Assembly: GCF_002282895.1 (NCBI RefSeq)
Contig: NZ_NRRB01000002.1
Coordinates: forward strand, 372,001 to 436,000
Direction: 5' to 3'
Length of the DNA stretch: 64,000 bases
Source of the DNA: Paraferrimonas haliotis
GTDB taxonomy: Bacteria > Pseudomonadota > Gammaproteobacteria > Enterobacterales > Shewanellaceae
In this document: positions 35,506-47,433 of the stretch, piece after piece
Layout: the number at the start of each line of letters is the position of its first letter
Numbering within the stretch: the stretch's first letter is position 1
Position numbers and translations under genes: made by a program
The notes under the pieces: generated by a model
What the model saw: only the letters and a program-made list of their open reading frames with translations
Told to the model about the DNA's origin: nothing
The model's database searches: none

Positions 35506-36741
35506 CTAAAATTCACCTTTAAACCAACGCTGGATCTTTTCCCAAGTCCCAGTGACCGTATTGCCTTCGTTGGCGTCGTTTTGTTTGTCCATGACTTGGC
35601 GGGCGCCATATCGTAACAGCCCCACAGCCGTAGCGAAAGCCGGAGTTTCGACATATTCCGACAAGCCTTTAATTTGAAGCGGATTGGCTACCCGCACTTG
35701 CACCCCAAAACACGCTTCAGCGACATCTACGATGCCTTCAATTTGTGAGGTACCACCGGTTAAGACAATCCCGGCGACGACCTGATCTTCTAACCCGCTT
35801 TTACGCAGTTCATCTTGTACTAATTCAAACAGCTCTAAGTATCTAGGCTCCACCACTTCAGCCAAGGTATGGCGAGACATAGAGCGCGAAGGTCGACCGC
35901 CCACCGATGGTACTTCAATGCTTTCTTCTTGGCTGACCAAATTGGAACGAGCCGACGCATATTGCACCTTAATTTGCTCGGCATGTGATAGAGGCGTTTT
36001 GAAGATTTTTGCAATGTCGTTGGTCACTTGATTGCCCGCAATTGGTAACACAGCGCTGTGTCGTAAAGCACCGTGGGTATATATTGCAATATCAGTGGTT
36101 CCTCCGCCTATGTCCACGAGGCATACGCCTAAATCTTTCTCATCGTCAGTTAGCACCGCATCAGCGGATGCAATGGCTGAAAACACCAAATCATCCACAC
36201 TAAGATTGCAACGTTCAACGCTCTTAGTAATGTTTTTAGCCATATCATTAGCGCAAGTAACCATATGCACCTTAGCTTCCATTCGCATGCCCGACATGCC
36301 AATTGGACTGCGAATGCCTTCTTGTACGTCAATTGCAAATTCGGATGGCATTACGTGCAAAATACGTCGTTCATTAGGAATTTTCACTGACTTCGCGGTA
36401 TGAATGACATTGTCCACGTCTTCTTGGGTAACTTCTTCGTCATTAATCGACACCATGCCATTCTCGTTTTGACAGGCAACGTGCTTGCCCGAGATACTCA
36501 AATACACCGACTGAACTTGGCAATCGGCCATCAATTCGGCTTGATCTAAGGCACGTTGAATCGAACGCATTACCGAGTCCAGGTCATTAACCCCGCCCTT
36601 ATCCATACCGCGAGATTGATGGCTACCAACACCAATCACACTGATGTCACCGTCCGGCAGCAACTCACCAATGATTACCGTAGTAACCGAGGTGCCGATA
36701 TCCAATCCTACAATCAAACTTCTTTCGATGTTTTTGGTCAT
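35506..36741 (-). CDS. ftsA: Cell division protein FtsA
   Basis: The 411-residue actin-like protein has nucleotide-binding motifs GLDIGTSVTTVIIG, VDIGGGTTDIAIY and VLTGGTSQIEG and a C-terminal amphipathic helix (WEKIQRWFKGEF) for membrane binding. It anchors FtsZ filaments. It is separated from ftsQ by three bases and precedes ftsZ. Confidence 0.98.
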   Translation of the reverse strand: MTKNIERSLIVGLDIGTSVTTVIIGELLPDGDISVIGVGSHQSRGMDKGGVNDLDSVMRSIQRALDQAELMADCQVQSVYLSISGKHVACQNENGMVSINDEEVTQEDVDNVIHTAKSVKIPNERRILHVMPSEFAIDVQEGIRSPIGMSGMRMEAKVHMVTCANDMAKNITKSVERCNLSVDDLVFSAIASADAVLTDDEKDLGVCLVDIGGGTTDIAIYTHGALRHSAVLPIAGNQVTNDIAKIFKTPLSHAEQIKVQYASARSNLVSQEESIEVPSVGGRPSRSMSRHTLAEVVEPRYLELFELVQDELRKSGLEDQVVAGIVLTGGTSQIEGIVDVAEACFGVQVRVANPLQIKGLSEYVETPAFATAVGLLRYGARQVMDKQNDANEGNTVTGTWEKIQRWFKGEF

Positions 36742-36744
36742 TCG

Positions 36745-37509
36745 TTAACGATTCTCTGTATCAGTTTCTACAAGTCCAACGGCCAACCCAGTGTCATACC
36801 GTAAATCCACATAGGCTATTGGTTTGGACTCCCGTTTTTCTAAAATGGTGAACACATCTATAAAGCGCTGCACCCTATCAATTTTGTCACTGCGCCCTAG
36901 CCGCAGCTCGATGCCCCGAGCTAATTGTAACTTCCATGCCTGGCGGCTGGTTAAGGCCAAACTCGTGGTCGTAAAGCCATTTTGTCCCAATAATTGCTGC
37001 AACTGTTGATAGGTTTGCAACACCATTTTGGACTGCTCATCAGGCCCTCTTAGGTCCGGTAACTGCTCAAGTCCCGGCCGCTTAGGCGCTTCAAAGACTT
37101 CACCCCGGTCGTTCAGCCAAGCCGCCTCATTCCAACGTGCTAATGGCACTTGCTCTATCAAATGCACTTTAAGCTGACGAGGCCACTCTCGTCTTACCGT
37201 TGCTCGATATACCCAAGGCAAATCCGTAAGCGTTTGTTGAACTTGCGCAACGTCTGCAGTAAAAAAGCTCGATAGCATTAAATCTTGCAGCGCATCCCTT
37301 ACTTCTACATCTTGGGTATATTGCCGCGCTCCTTTCAAAGCAACGGTTTCTATCGGTAACGCTTCAGCATCCTGTAAAACCACCGCCAGTTTCCAACTTG
37401 CCGAAACCAGCATCAGCAAAACGCTTCCTAAAAACGCAAGTCCTAACCATAATCCCCAACGAACTGGGCGCTTTGGTGGCTGTTTTTCTGTGCGTTTTTT
37501 TGCCGCCAT
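36745..37509 (-). CDS. ftsQ: Cell division protein FtsQ
   Basis: The 254-residue bitopic protein has a basic cytoplasmic start, one membrane helix (about residues 19-42), a POTRA domain (IETVALKGARQYTQ through LPWVYRATVRREWP) and the FtsQ beta domain ending near IAYVDLRYDTGLAVG. It recruits FtsL and FtsB to the divisome. It lies 9 bases after ddl. Confidence 0.96.
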   Translation of the reverse strand: MAAKKRTEKQPPKRPVRWGLWLGLAFLGSVLLMLVSASWKLAVVLQDAEALPIETVALKGARQYTQDVEVRDALQDLMLSSFFTADVAQVQQTLTDLPWVYRATVRREWPRQLKVHLIEQVPLARWNEAAWLNDRGEVFEAPKRPGLEQLPDLRGPDEQSKMVLQTYQQLQQLLGQNGFTTTSLALTSRQAWKLQLARGIELRLGRSDKIDRVQRFIDVFTILEKRESKPIAYVDLRYDTGLAVGLVETDTENR

Positions 37510-37518
37510 ACAACGCTT

Positions 37519-38445
37519 CTATCGAGCCTCTTTTGTGATGGTTAACACCAATTCGTTAAAGCTAATACCAGCCTGTCTTGCCGCTTGCGGTACCAAACTT
37601 TTCTCAGTCATTCCCGGCGCAGTGTTCACTTCGAGCAAATTAAATCGCCCCTGTGCATCACGCATCAGGTCAACTCGCCCCCAACCGCTCACACCTACCG
37701 CTTTATAAGCCGCTAATGACAGCTGTGCGATATCAGCTTCTTCGTCTTCCGATAAACCACTGGGGCAAAAGTACTCCGTGGTGTTACTTTGATACTTAGC
37801 TTGGTAGTCATAAAACTCGTTAGGCGTTGTCATTCGTATCGACGGCAGCACATTATCGGCGACAATGGCTACCGTGTATTCTTGACCTGTTAGCCACTGC
37901 TCAACTAAAACCTGAGCGTCGTATTTGAAGGCAAGGGTCAATGCTTGTTGCAGCTGGTCTGCATCACTGACTTTGGCCATACCCACGCTCGAGCCTTCGC
38001 ACACAGGCTTAACCATGGCGACACCGCCCAGTTGAGCCAGTACCGCTTGGCAATCCATTTCGGAAAATTGCGCTTGCTCTATAAGCCGATAAGGCGCAGT
38101 CGTTAGACCTAAGTTACGCCAAATTTGCTTGCACAAACCTTTATCCATAGCCAGCGCTGAGCCTAATACTCGACTACCCGTGTATTTGATGCCTAAGGTC
38201 TGCAAAGCGCCTTGCATGGTGCCGTCTTCTCCGCCTCGACCATGCAAAGCGATGAACGCACGGTCCACACCTAAAGTTAATAGTTCGCTGATGTTACGAT
38301 TAGCCGGGTCAAAGCTAATGGCGTCTACGCCCTCTTCTAACAACGCATTAAGAACTGCAGCACCGGATTTTAACGATATCTCTCGCTCTGCAGAGTGACC
38401 ACCTAACAGTACAGCTACCTTTCCTAGCTCCGTGGGCTTAGTCAT
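37519..38445 (-). CDS. ddl: D-alanine--D-alanine ligase
   Basis: The 308-residue ATP-grasp enzyme shows [16 protein letters not shown] at the start, the [12 protein letters not shown] loop, [11 protein letters not shown] and the metal-binding end [17 protein letters not shown]. It makes D-Ala-D-Ala for the peptidoglycan stem. ATG 38445 has AAGGTG six bases upstream and overlaps the murC end; an in-frame GTG at 38454 is less likely. Position matches ddlB of E. coli. Confidence 0.96.
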   Translation of the reverse strand: MTKPTELGKVAVLLGGHSAEREISLKSGAAVLNALLEEGVDAISFDPANRNISELLTLGVDRAFIALHGRGGEDGTMQGALQTLGIKYTGSRVLGSALAMDKGLCKQIWRNLGLTTAPYRLIEQAQFSEMDCQAVLAQLGGVAMVKPVCEGSSVGMAKVSDADQLQQALTLAFKYDAQVLVEQWLTGQEYTVAIVADNVLPSIRMTTPNEFYDYQAKYQSNTTEYFCPSGLSEDEEADIAQLSLAAYKAVGVSGWGRVDLMRDAQGRFNLLEVNTAPGMTEKSLVPQAARQAGISFNELVLTITKEAR

Positions 38446-39895
38446 TGAAAACACCTTTTAATACGTCTATTTTCAATCGTGTTTCAGCCAGGGTTCTCGC
38501 CAATTGACCAATGTTACCGGCGCCTTGGGTTAGCACTAAATCACCATCTTGCAAAACGTCCGCTAAAACCCCTGGTAGTTGTTCTGGCGTGGCAACGAAA
38601 ATGGGGTCTATCTGACCACGTTGTCGTATCGAGCGACACATGCTTCGACTGTCTGCGCCGGCAATCACCGCTTCGCCCGCCGCGTACACATCGAGCAACA
38701 ACAAGGTGTCCACTTGTGACAAGACCTCAACAAAGTCGTCGTACAGATCACGGGTGCGACTGTAGCGATGTGGCTGATAGGCCATCACTAAGCGCTTATT
38801 TGGCCAGCCTTGGCGAGCCGCTTTTATGGTGGCCGCTACTTCGCTTGGGTGATGACCATAGTCATCCACCAGCATCACCGAACCAGCGCCCGTGTCGAAT
38901 TCTCCAAGATGCTGAAAGCGACGACCAATGCCTTCAAATTGCGATAGAGCAGCACAAATATCACTGACGTCAATGTCATCTTCAGCTGCTACCGCAAACG
39001 CTGCTAAGGCGTTTTGAGCGTTGTGCAGACCCGGTAAATTTAGCTCCACTTCAACATCATCGTGGCCATCTCTGCGAACCGTGAAGCGGCTGCAATGGCC
39101 TTCTTGAGTAAAGTTCACCCCTTGAACATCGGCCTCGTCATTAAAGCCATAGGTAACGTACTTACGGCCAACCGAAGGCAGCAACTCTCGCACCACCGGG
39201 CAATCAATGCACATGACAGCAACACCGTAAAACGGCAAGTTGTGAAGAAACTCAATGAAGGTCGACTTCAGTTTCTCAAAGTCGCCTTCATAGGTATCCA
39301 TATGATCCGCTTCGATGTTTGTGACAACACTGACCATAGGTTGTAAATGCAGGAAACTGGCGTCACTTTCGTCCGCTTCCGCAATTAAGGTTCGACTGGA
39401 ACCAAGCCGAGCATTGGTGCCGGCACTATTGAGTAAGCCACCAATAACAAAGGTCGGGTCTCGCTGAGCTTCACCATAGATGGACGCGATTAAACTGGTG
39501 GTGGTGGTTTTTCCATGAGTACCCGCTACAGCCACACCGTGTCGGTAGCGCATAAGCTCTGCCAGCATTTCGGCTCGACGTACAATCGGGATTCGTTGCT
39601 CTCTGGCAAATTGTAATTCGGGGTTCGACTCATCGATGGCAGTAGAGACCACCACCACATCGACATGATTAACGTTTTCCTGCTTGTGGCCAATAAACAC
39701 ATTGGCCCCTAGCGCTTGTAAACGCTGGGTTACCGCATTAGCCGCGATATCTGAGCCGCTTATGTGATAGCCTTCATTACACAGAACTTCTGCAATGCCG
39801 CCCATGCCAGCACCACCGATGCCAACGAAGTGGATGCGTTTTACGCGACGCATTTCCGGGATCATGGCTCGCAACGAGCTTTTTTGTTGAGTCAT
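38438..39895 (-). CDS. murC: UDP-N-acetylmuramate--L-alanine ligase MurC
   Basis: The 485-residue Mur ligase has the N-terminal [20 protein letters not shown] loop [13 protein letters not shown], central [10 protein letters not shown] and C-terminal [11 protein letters not shown]. It adds L-alanine to UDP-MurNAc in the cytoplasm. It overlaps murG by four bases and ddl by eight. Confidence 0.98.
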   Translation of the reverse strand: MTQQKSSLRAMIPEMRRVKRIHFVGIGGAGMGGIAEVLCNEGYHISGSDIAANAVTQRLQALGANVFIGHKQENVNHVDVVVVSTAIDESNPELQFAREQRIPIVRRAEMLAELMRYRHGVAVAGTHGKTTTTSLIASIYGEAQRDPTFVIGGLLNSAGTNARLGSSRTLIAEADESDASFLHLQPMVSVVTNIEADHMDTYEGDFEKLKSTFIEFLHNLPFYGVAVMCIDCPVVRELLPSVGRKYVTYGFNDEADVQGVNFTQEGHCSRFTVRRDGHDDVEVELNLPGLHNAQNALAAFAVAAEDDIDVSDICAALSQFEGIGRRFQHLGEFDTGAGSVMLVDDYGHHPSEVAATIKAARQGWPNKRLVMAYQPHRYSRTRDLYDDFVEVLSQVDTLLLLDVYAAGEAVIAGADSRSMCRSIRQRGQIDPIFVATPEQLPGVLADVLQDGDLVLTQGAGNIGQLARTLAETRLKIDVLKGVFND

Positions 39896-40983
39896 GATTT
39901 TTCCCCATTGGCCAATTGCTCACACACCTGCGCAACCACTTGTGTTGCATCTAAATGCGCTACACCTCTTGCCGCTTCTCCCATTTTGGAAAGCGCTTGC
40001 GGTGCCTCACTCATTTTCTCTAATTCAATCACTAATCGTTCTACTTCAAATTGACTCTGGTCGATGAGCAAGGCAGCGCCTGCTTGCACCAACACCATAC
40101 CGTTCTTTGTTTGATGATCGTCAACCGCATAGGGATAGGGCACCAAAATACTGGCTTTAGCCGCCGCAGCTAACTCGCTGACCGTCAAAGCGCCACTGCG
40201 ACACAATACAATATCAGCCCAATCGTAAGCCGCTTCCATATCATCAATAAATTCTGCTACTTTCGCTGAAGGGGCTACACCCGCTTGGTGATACGCCTGT
40301 TCAACAGCAGCTTGATTACCCTTGCCCACTTGATGCCAAACGGTCACGCTCACTTGCTTGTGATGTAACTTAGACACAATTTCAGGCATGGCATCATTAA
40401 ATACTTTCGCCCCAAGACTTCCCCCAACAACCAAAACGTTCAGGGGCGTTTGGATTGCTTTTGGCTGATTGCCAAGGGCCACTAACTCCGGACGAACCGG
40501 ATTACCCACTACCAACGCATCATTGTCAGCAAAGGTCCCTTCAAAAGCGCACAAAATGCGATTCGCTATGCGACTTAAGAGCTTATTGGTTAGCCCTGGT
40601 AACGCGTTTTGTTCGTGCAAGACCAAAGGCACGCCGGCAAGCTTAGCAGCAACGCCACCAGGGCCTGCGGCAAAGCCCCCCATGCCCATCACCACATCCG
40701 GCTTGAACAAGCGAATGACTGTGCGCGCCTGCATAATGGATTTCATGATCTTAAACGGAGCCATAAGCTTTCTTACCAAGCCGTTGCCACGAACGCCTTG
40801 AACGTCAATAAAATCAATATCAAAACCATGCTGGGGCACCAATTTAGCCTCCATGCGGTCGGCAGTACCCAACCAGCGCACTTGCCAGCCTTCACTGCGT
40901 AAGCGTTGCGCCACTGCCAGCGCTGGGAACACATGACCGCCGGTTCCTCCTGCCATAACGAGCAATCGTTTTTGCTGGCTCAT
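39892..40983 (-). CDS. murG: UDP-GlcNAc transferase MurG
   Basis: The 363-residue GT-B glycosyltransferase has the glycine-rich loop [16 protein letters not shown] and C-terminal donor-site motifs [13 protein letters not shown] and [13 protein letters not shown]. It adds GlcNAc to lipid I to make lipid II at the inner membrane face. It overlaps both ftsW and murC by four bases. Confidence 0.98.
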   Translation of the reverse strand: MSQQKRLLVMAGGTGGHVFPALAVAQRLRSEGWQVRWLGTADRMEAKLVPQHGFDIDFIDVQGVRGNGLVRKLMAPFKIMKSIMQARTVIRLFKPDVVMGMGGFAAGPGGVAAKLAGVPLVLHEQNALPGLTNKLLSRIANRILCAFEGTFADNDALVVGNPVRPELVALGNQPKAIQTPLNVLVVGGSLGAKVFNDAMPEIVSKLHHKQVSVTVWHQVGKGNQAAVEQAYHQAGVAPSAKVAEFIDDMEAAYDWADIVLCRSGALTVSELAAAAKASILVPYPYAVDDHQTKNGMVLVQAGAALLIDQSQFEVERLVIELEKMSEAPQALSKMGEAARGVAHLDATQVVAQVCEQLANGEKS

Positions 40984-42194
40984 CGCTTCACCTGTGTTGC
41001 TTGAATCGTTGATTTTCTTAACTCGAAGTCAATTCTGATTAATAAAAATGCCGCAGCCGTCATTACCCACAAACTACTGCCACCATAGCTTATAAAGGGC
41101 AAAGTTAAGCCCTTAGTTGGCAGCATACCGATGCTCGCTCCGGCATTCACGCCGGTTTGAAAGCAAAACCAAATACCAATGCCGTACGCCAAGTAACCGC
41201 TGTAGGCTTTATCGTTTGCTAAACATTGGCTGCCCAGCTTTAACGCTTTGAATACCAGACTAAACAGCAGTACCAGCACAGCTATCACGCCGATAAAGCC
41301 AAGTTCCTCGCCAATGACTGCGAAAATAAAGTCGGTGTGGGCTTCTGGCAGATATTCCAACTTTTGAATGCTGTTGCCCAGCCCTTGTCCAAACCAGTCT
41401 CCGCGACCGAATGCCATCAGCGATTGGGTTAATTGATAACCTTCTCCAAAGGGGTTTTCCCAAGGATCTAAGAATGAGGTAACGCGTTTCCAACGGTAGG
41501 AAGAGGTGACCGCGAGGGTAATAATAAGCACCACTCCCATGGTCAAAAGACCGCAAAACTCGATCATGCGAGCGCCGGCTAAGAACAACAAACCAATGAC
41601 AATAACAAATAAAACAACGCTACTGCCTAAATCCGGTTGCATCAGCAATAAAAAGGCGAACAGTCCCAGCAGCAGAATGGGCTTCATAAATGCCCATGCG
41701 GCCCCCTTTATCTCATGATGACGACGCACCAAATAGCTGGCCATATAGACACAGAATGCCAACTTAGCCAATTCCGCCACTTGAATATTGAACACTCCAA
41801 GCGATAACCAACGGGTTGAACCATTAACGTTCTTACCGACAAACAATACCGCGACCAGCATCACAGCGACCGTCAAAAAGAGATAGCCAGAGTAGCGCTG
41901 CCAAGTATCCACTTGAGTATTCATCACTACCGCCGCAATCGCTGCGCAACCGATTAAGTAGGCCAAATGTCGTTTCACAAAGAAGTTTGAATCGCCGGTC
42001 ATGGTGTAGGCTTCAGCCATTGAAGCTGACGCGACCATGACAAAGCCGACGGCCATTAAACCCAAAATAATGGTGAGTAAGGTGCGGTCATACATGACCA
42101 TAGTGGGGGCTTTGCGGTCAGTAAACCATCCCAACCAAGTCGGTTGGCTGGCTAGATTGGCAAATAACGGAAGCTGCTGCTCTTTTCTAGCCAT
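40980..42194 (-). CDS. ftsW: Peptidoglycan polymerase FtsW (SEDS family)
   Basis: The 404-residue polytopic protein shows about ten membrane helices and SEDS signatures (NPFGEGYQLTQSLMAFGRG, LPEAHTDFIFAVIGEELG, PFISYGGSSLW). The catalytic aspartate region LPEAHTDF is intact. It polymerises lipid II at the septum with FtsI. It overlaps murD and murG in the cluster. Confidence 0.97.
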   Translation of the reverse strand: MARKEQQLPLFANLASQPTWLGWFTDRKAPTMVMYDRTLLTIILGLMAVGFVMVASASMAEAYTMTGDSNFFVKRHLAYLIGCAAIAAVVMNTQVDTWQRYSGYLFLTVAVMLVAVLFVGKNVNGSTRWLSLGVFNIQVAELAKLAFCVYMASYLVRRHHEIKGAAWAFMKPILLLGLFAFLLLMQPDLGSSVVLFVIVIGLLFLAGARMIEFCGLLTMGVVLIITLAVTSSYRWKRVTSFLDPWENPFGEGYQLTQSLMAFGRGDWFGQGLGNSIQKLEYLPEAHTDFIFAVIGEELGFIGVIAVLVLLFSLVFKALKLGSQCLANDKAYSGYLAYGIGIWFCFQTGVNAGASIGMLPTKGLTLPFISYGGSSLWVMTAAAFLLIRIDFELRKSTIQATQVKR

Positions 42195-43500
42195 TAGCCC
42201 CCCTTACCAGTTGGCAAAAGTGATCGCCTCTGGCCATAAAGTTAGGGTACATGTCTAAGCTGGCACACGCCGGCGACAATAAAATCAAATCTCCGCTGTG
42301 CGCCGACAGCTTGGCTTGCGCCATAGCGGCGTCTAAATCCTCGACGCGTTGACAATTTTCACTCAATCGAACCAGCAGCTCAGCGTCCTTTCCAAACGCC
42401 AACACTTGCTTCACACCTTGAAAAGCCTTTGCAAGCGGAGTCAGATCCGCCTGTTTAGCATCGCCCCCAGCAATTAAATAAATGTTACCTGGATAATCCG
42501 TTAATCCATCCAAAGCCGCCACCGTCGCTCCGACGTTGGTGGCTTTAGAATCATTAACGTAACGAATACCCTCTTCAATGGCGACCGTTTGACATCGGTG
42601 CGCTAAACCTGGGTATTGTTTAATGGTTTTTAAAGCGTCCTGAATGGAGACACCAACACTCTGAGCTAAGGCCAACACCGCCAAGGCATTGGCGTAATTA
42701 TGACGCCCAATAAGCTGTAATTCATCCACCTTGCCAATGGACTCCCCCGCAGCCATCATATGACCGTGTTGCAAGTACCAATCGCTCTCCTGCTGGACAC
42801 TAAAGCGGAGCTCTTCAATCGCGCCGTCACCCCAGGTTTGCGGATCATCTTGATTTGCAACGATACAACGAGTTTGCTGGTACAAACGACGTTTGGCTGC
42901 CAAGTACGCTGCATAGTCTGGGTAACGATCTAAGTGATCTTCAGTCACGTTAAGGATAGTGGCTGCCGTGCAGTCAAGACTGGTGGTGGTCTCTAATTGA
43001 AAACTGGATAGCTCCAACACATACACTTGAGCGTGCGCCGACAACAAGTTCAATGCCGGTGTACCAATGTTACCGCCAATTTCAGCCGCTATGCCCGCCT
43101 TAGAGAGCACCTCGCCAAGTAAACTGGTTACAGTACTTTTGCCATTAGAGCCCGTGATGCCTATAACCTTAGCGTCTTGCGCCTTAACGGCTCGGGCAAA
43201 CAACTCGATATCACCGACAATTTCCACGCCACTCGCTGCTGCGGTGGCAATGGCTTCACTGGCGACGGCGATACCCGGCGAAACGATGAGTTGCTGAGCT
43301 TGCGCTAAGCGTTGCGCGGGAAAGTGTCCGCAAATCAATTCCACCTGCGGAAACTCTTCAGCAAGTTTAGCGGCGCCCGGCGGTGACATGCGGCTATCAC
43401 ACACGCCCGGAGTTATCCCTAAGCCACACAAATAGCGAACCACGGAAAGCCCAGTGGCTCCCAGTCCTACTACCCAATGTGTGTGCTTAGTTTCTGCCAT
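42187..43500 (-). CDS. murD: UDP-N-acetylmuramoylalanine--D-glutamate ligase MurD
   Basis: The 437-residue Mur ligase has an N-terminal Rossmann part (WVVGLGATGLSVVRYL), ATP loop GITGSNGKSTVTSL, LNVTEDHLDRY and the C-terminal LLSPACASLDMYPNFMARG. It adds D-glutamate. It precedes ftsW with an 8-base overlap and follows mraY by 11 bases. Confidence 0.97.
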   Translation of the reverse strand: MAETKHTHWVVGLGATGLSVVRYLCGLGITPGVCDSRMSPPGAAKLAEEFPQVELICGHFPAQRLAQAQQLIVSPGIAVASEAIATAAASGVEIVGDIELFARAVKAQDAKVIGITGSNGKSTVTSLLGEVLSKAGIAAEIGGNIGTPALNLLSAHAQVYVLELSSFQLETTTSLDCTAATILNVTEDHLDRYPDYAAYLAAKRRLYQQTRCIVANQDDPQTWGDGAIEELRFSVQQESDWYLQHGHMMAAGESIGKVDELQLIGRHNYANALAVLALAQSVGVSIQDALKTIKQYPGLAHRCQTVAIEEGIRYVNDSKATNVGATVAALDGLTDYPGNIYLIAGGDAKQADLTPLAKAFQGVKQVLAFGKDAELLVRLSENCQRVEDLDAAMAQAKLSAHSGDLILLSPACASLDMYPNFMARGDHFCQLVRGANG

Positions 43501-43511
43501 CTAGTCTACCT

Positions 43512-44597
43512 TTACCTCAGTTTTAACGTCGCCAAACCCAGTAATACTAGGAATAATGAAATGATCCAAAACCGAACAATCACTCGCGGCTCCGGCCAAC
43601 CCTTCAACTCGTAATGGTGATGAATCGGGGCCATTCTGAATATGCGTTTACCGCCGCGAAGCTTATAGGAGCCTACTTGCAAGATGACCGACAAAGTCTC
43701 CATTACAAATACCCCGCCCATGATCACCAATAAAATTTCTTGGCGCGTTAGAATAGCGATGGCCCCTAACGCAGCCCCTAAAGCTAGAGAACCTACATCG
43801 CCCATAAATACTTGAGCTGGGTAGGTGTTAAACCATAAAAATCCGAGGCCCGCGCCGACCATGGCGGTGCACACAATCACTAATTCCGCCGCTAATGGTA
43901 AATAGGGAATGCTCAAATAATTAGCGAACTGAACGTGACCAGACAAATAAGCAATGATGGCAAACGCTGCTGCAACCATCACCGTAGGCATAATCGCCAA
44001 TCCATCGAGACCATCGGTTAAGTTAACCGCGTTACTCGAGCCAACAATGGTAAAGTAAGCCAGTGCAATGAACATCAGACCTAATTGAGGCATGATGTCT
44101 TTGAAAAACGGAATCACCAACTGACTTTCGCCATCAACCGAAGAACTGGCATACAAGAACACCGCCACCAGCATGGCCGACACCGATTGCCAAAAGTATT
44201 TCCACTTAGCGACTAAGCCCTTAGTGTCCTTGCGAACCACCTTGCGATAATCATCGACAAAACCAATGGCACCAAAGCTTCCCAAGGTAAACAACACCAC
44301 CCACACATAGCGGTTGCCTAAATCGCCCCACAGTAAAACACTGAAAAAGATGCCCGCCAAAATCAGCAGGCCACCCATGGTTGGGGTGCCGCGCTTGTCG
44401 AAATGGCTCTCAGGTCCGTCATCACGTACGGTTTGTCCAATTTGCAAGTCTTGCAAACGACGAATCAACTTTGGCCCCATCACCAAGCTGAAGCCCAGAG
44501 CAGTTAACAAGCCTAAAATGGCGCGAAATGTGACGTACGAAAATACGTTAAAGCCGCTATAAAATTGAGTTAGATATTCGGCTAAATAAACCAGCAT
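43512..44597 (-). CDS. mraY: Phospho-MurNAc-pentapeptide translocase MraY
   Basis: The 361-residue membrane enzyme has about ten helices and conserved acidic and histidine motifs ([29 protein letters not shown]). It makes lipid I from undecaprenyl phosphate. Length matches E. coli MraY (360). It overlaps murF by one base. Confidence 0.98.
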   Translation of the reverse strand: MLVYLAEYLTQFYSGFNVFSYVTFRAILGLLTALGFSLVMGPKLIRRLQDLQIGQTVRDDGPESHFDKRGTPTMGGLLILAGIFFSVLLWGDLGNRYVWVVLFTLGSFGAIGFVDDYRKVVRKDTKGLVAKWKYFWQSVSAMLVAVFLYASSSVDGESQLVIPFFKDIMPQLGLMFIALAYFTIVGSSNAVNLTDGLDGLAIMPTVMVAAAFAIIAYLSGHVQFANYLSIPYLPLAAELVIVCTAMVGAGLGFLWFNTYPAQVFMGDVGSLALGAALGAIAILTRQEILLVIMGGVFVMETLSVILQVGSYKLRGGKRIFRMAPIHHHYELKGWPEPRVIVRFWIISLFLVLLGLATLKLR

Positions 44598-45967
44598 TAC
44601 TGGTGTTCCTCTTGATTAAATGCATTAAGCAAATGACTTACCACTCGCTCCATTTTTGCACTTCGAGATCCTTTAACTAATAAGGTAATCGGCTCAGATG
44701 AATTGGCCACTAGCTCGGTCAAATGTTGATTCAACGAGCCGATATCGGTAAAGCTCATGCCATCTGCAGCATCTGCCGCACATTGACTTAATGGCCCTAA
44801 GCTCACGACGTGCTGTATTTGACTGGCTTTAGCGTATTCGCCCAATTCTCGGTGCAAAAGCGGGCTATTGTCGCCTAATTCCGCCAAATCACCCAGCACC
44901 AAACAACTGCTTGCTGAGTTTTTAGCCAACCAATCAATCGCCGCTTTAACGGAAGCTGGGTTGGCATTGTAACTATCATCAACGATTACATGGTGTTGCA
45001 GCTTATGCAGCTCCATTCGCCCTGGCACCGCTTGCAATTCATTAAGCGCTTGCGCTATTTGTGGCAGCGGCAGTTGAACCGCTAGCGCCATGGCGGTGGC
45101 CGCTAAGGCATTAGCAACTTGGTGCTCACCCGGCAAGGGTAAATGCACCAAACAGCGTTGCTCACCGTGGTGCAAATTAAACGACATACAACCTAATTCA
45201 TCGGTTGTTATATCGCTGGCAAACACATCGGCATCGGTGTTGGTAGCAGAATAAACAATCATTGGATTATCGATGCACAGCGACAACATGGTATCGGCGT
45301 AATCATCGTCTAAGTTAATGACCGCTATGCCTTGCGGGCCAAGTGACTGGTAGATCTCTGACTTTGCTTGAGCAATTCCGTCGCGACTGCCAAAGCCCTC
45401 TAAGTGCGCATCGCCAATGTTGTTGACCAACGCCACATCAGGCTGGGCTAATGACGCCGTATATCGAATTTCACCGATATGATTTGCCCCTAACTCAACC
45501 ACAGCCATTTGGTGTTGCTCTTCAAGCTCGAGCAAGGTTAATGGCACGCCAATTTCATTGTTAAAATTGCCTTTGGTCGCTAAGGTCGAATAGTGACGGC
45601 TCAGTAGGGTAGTGAGCATTTCTTTCACGGTGGTTTTGCCGTTGCTGCCAGTGATGGCGAGTGTGCTTGGTGCAACGCGCTGTTTCACTAGCGCACCGAG
45701 TTGGCCTAGACCAATACGGGTATCTTGAACCACAACTTGAGCAACATCGAGATCCAGTTGGCGACTCACCATAAGAGCTACGGCACCCTGCTTGCAGGCT
45801 TGTTCGGCGAATTCGTGGGCATCGAATCTATCGCCAATGAGCGCCACAAACAGGCTGCCGCGAGTCACCTGGCTCGAGTTGGTTGTTACGTGAGTGACCT
45901 TAGCGTCATCACCCACTAAATGACCGTCACAGGCGTGCGCAATGGATTGTAAGCTCAGCGGAATCAT
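44597..45967 (-). CDS. murF: UDP-MurNAc-tripeptide--D-Ala-D-Ala ligase MurF
   Basis: The 456-residue Mur ligase has ATP loop [26 protein letters not shown] and the C-terminal [16 protein letters not shown] and [12 protein letters not shown] motifs. It attaches D-Ala-D-Ala made by Ddl. It overlaps murE by four bases and mraY by one. Confidence 0.98.
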   Translation of the reverse strand: MIPLSLQSIAHACDGHLVGDDAKVTHVTTNSSQVTRGSLFVALIGDRFDAHEFAEQACKQGAVALMVSRQLDLDVAQVVVQDTRIGLGQLGALVKQRVAPSTLAITGSNGKTTVKEMLTTLLSRHYSTLATKGNFNNEIGVPLTLLELEEQHQMAVVELGANHIGEIRYTASLAQPDVALVNNIGDAHLEGFGSRDGIAQAKSEIYQSLGPQGIAVINLDDDYADTMLSLCIDNPMIVYSATNTDADVFASDITTDELGCMSFNLHHGEQRCLVHLPLPGEHQVANALAATAMALAVQLPLPQIAQALNELQAVPGRMELHKLQHHVIVDDSYNANPASVKAAIDWLAKNSASSCLVLGDLAELGDNSPLLHRELGEYAKASQIQHVVSLGPLSQCAADAADGMSFTDIGSLNQHLTELVANSSEPITLLVKGSRSAKMERVVSHLLNAFNQEEHQ

Positions 45968-47433
45968 AGGGCCTCCCCTTGCTCTTGCAGCACTTGCCTG
46001 ACAAACGCTCGTTCATCGTAATCGTACTTTTGACCCAAGACTTCTTGATAAGTTTCGTGCCCTTTACCGGCGATAAGAACCAAATCGTCGGCTGCTGCAT
46101 GAGTTAAGGCGTAGCGAATGGCCGCTTTGCGCTGTGGAATTAATTGGGCCGCCTGCGGCTGCGTCAGTCCTTGTTGCATTTGTCGCAAGATTTCCGCGAC
46201 CGATTCCGAGCGAGGGTTATCTTCGGTCAGCACCAAAACGTCCGCATTTTGCTCAGCGGCTTTTGCCATCAACGGTCGCTTACCTTTATCTCGATCACCG
46301 CCACAACCAAAGACACACCATAGCTTGCCCTTGGTATGCGGACGCAACGCTTGAAGCGCATGTTCAATGGCATCGGGTGTGTGGGCATAATCAACCACTG
46401 CAGTAGCGCTGTTATGAGCGGCAAATCGTTCCATGCGGCCATTAATGGGCTGAATGTGGGCGCAAGCGCTGACTAAATCCGCCAGTTCGTACCCGGCTAA
46501 GTGTAAGGCGGCCAACGCAGCAATCAAATTCGACAAATTAAACGGCCCTAAAAGCGGCGAATACAACGAATACCGCCCTTGAGCCGTCACTAACTCTGCA
46601 TTAACGCCATCGTCGCTATAACGAACATTGCAGGCTTGATAATCCGCATCGGTCTTTATGCTGTATGAATGCGCCTGGTCAGCAAACTCGTTTTTCCACG
46701 TCAGACCAATATGGTCGTCAATATTAAACAGACGATGTTTCAACTTTCTAAATTCGAATAAACGGCGTTTTGCCAGCGCGTAGTTACGCATATCACCGTG
46801 GTAATCTAAGTGGTCACGACTCAAATTGGTAAACACCGCTACCGAGAACGGTAAGGTGGCAACCCGCCCTTGCACTAAGCCATGGGATGACACTTCCATA
46901 GAGACCAAACGCGCTTTAGCCTGTTGAAACTCATTAAGCTGACGAGCGGTTGTAATCGGGTCCGAGGTGGTATTAACACTGTCTTGCAAATGCCCCCACA
47001 TGCCGTTACCTATAGTTCCTAGCACCGCTGCGGGCTCATTCAGCAGGCTGCTGAGCTGCGCCATTAATTGGCTTACGGACGTCTTACCATTGGTGCCTGT
47101 AACACCAATCAGTTGGGTCTTGGCTCCATCGAATGGGTAAGCCTGACGCGCAATGGCTGCCAACTGACTGGATAATTCCGACACAAAAATGACGGGCACT
47201 TGGCGTTGTTCTATAACGCCGTGTTGTTTGGCATCATCGCTATGACACAACACTGCTGCCGCGCCGTTGGTAATAGCCGCATCAATATACCGTCGCCCGT
47301 CCACAGCATGGCCAGGGATAGCAATAAACAAGTCACCTTCGGTTACGGCTCGACTGTCGAGTTGCAGGTTGTTAAAGCTTTCAGGTCCGGCGTAATGGAA
47401 CCACGGGGCCAGTAGATCTCGAATCAAGGTCAT
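45964..47433 (-). CDS. murE: UDP-MurNAc-L-Ala-D-Glu--meso-diaminopimelate ligase MurE
   Basis: The 489-residue Mur ligase has ATP loop GVTGTNGKTSVSQL, NLSRDHLDYHGDM and the DNPR motif (LTEDNPRSE) that selects meso-diaminopimelate, so the cell wall is of the usual Gram-negative type. It overlaps ftsI and murF by four bases each. Confidence 0.98.
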   Translation of the reverse strand: MTLIRDLLAPWFHYAGPESFNNLQLDSRAVTEGDLFIAIPGHAVDGRRYIDAAITNGAAAVLCHSDDAKQHGVIEQRQVPVIFVSELSSQLAAIARQAYPFDGAKTQLIGVTGTNGKTSVSQLMAQLSSLLNEPAAVLGTIGNGMWGHLQDSVNTTSDPITTARQLNEFQQAKARLVSMEVSSHGLVQGRVATLPFSVAVFTNLSRDHLDYHGDMRNYALAKRRLFEFRKLKHRLFNIDDHIGLTWKNEFADQAHSYSIKTDADYQACNVRYSDDGVNAELVTAQGRYSLYSPLLGPFNLSNLIAALAALHLAGYELADLVSACAHIQPINGRMERFAAHNSATAVVDYAHTPDAIEHALQALRPHTKGKLWCVFGCGGDRDKGKRPLMAKAAEQNADVLVLTEDNPRSESVAEILRQMQQGLTQPQAAQLIPQRKAAIRYALTHAAADDLVLIAGKGHETYQEVLGQKYDYDERAFVRQVLQEQGEAL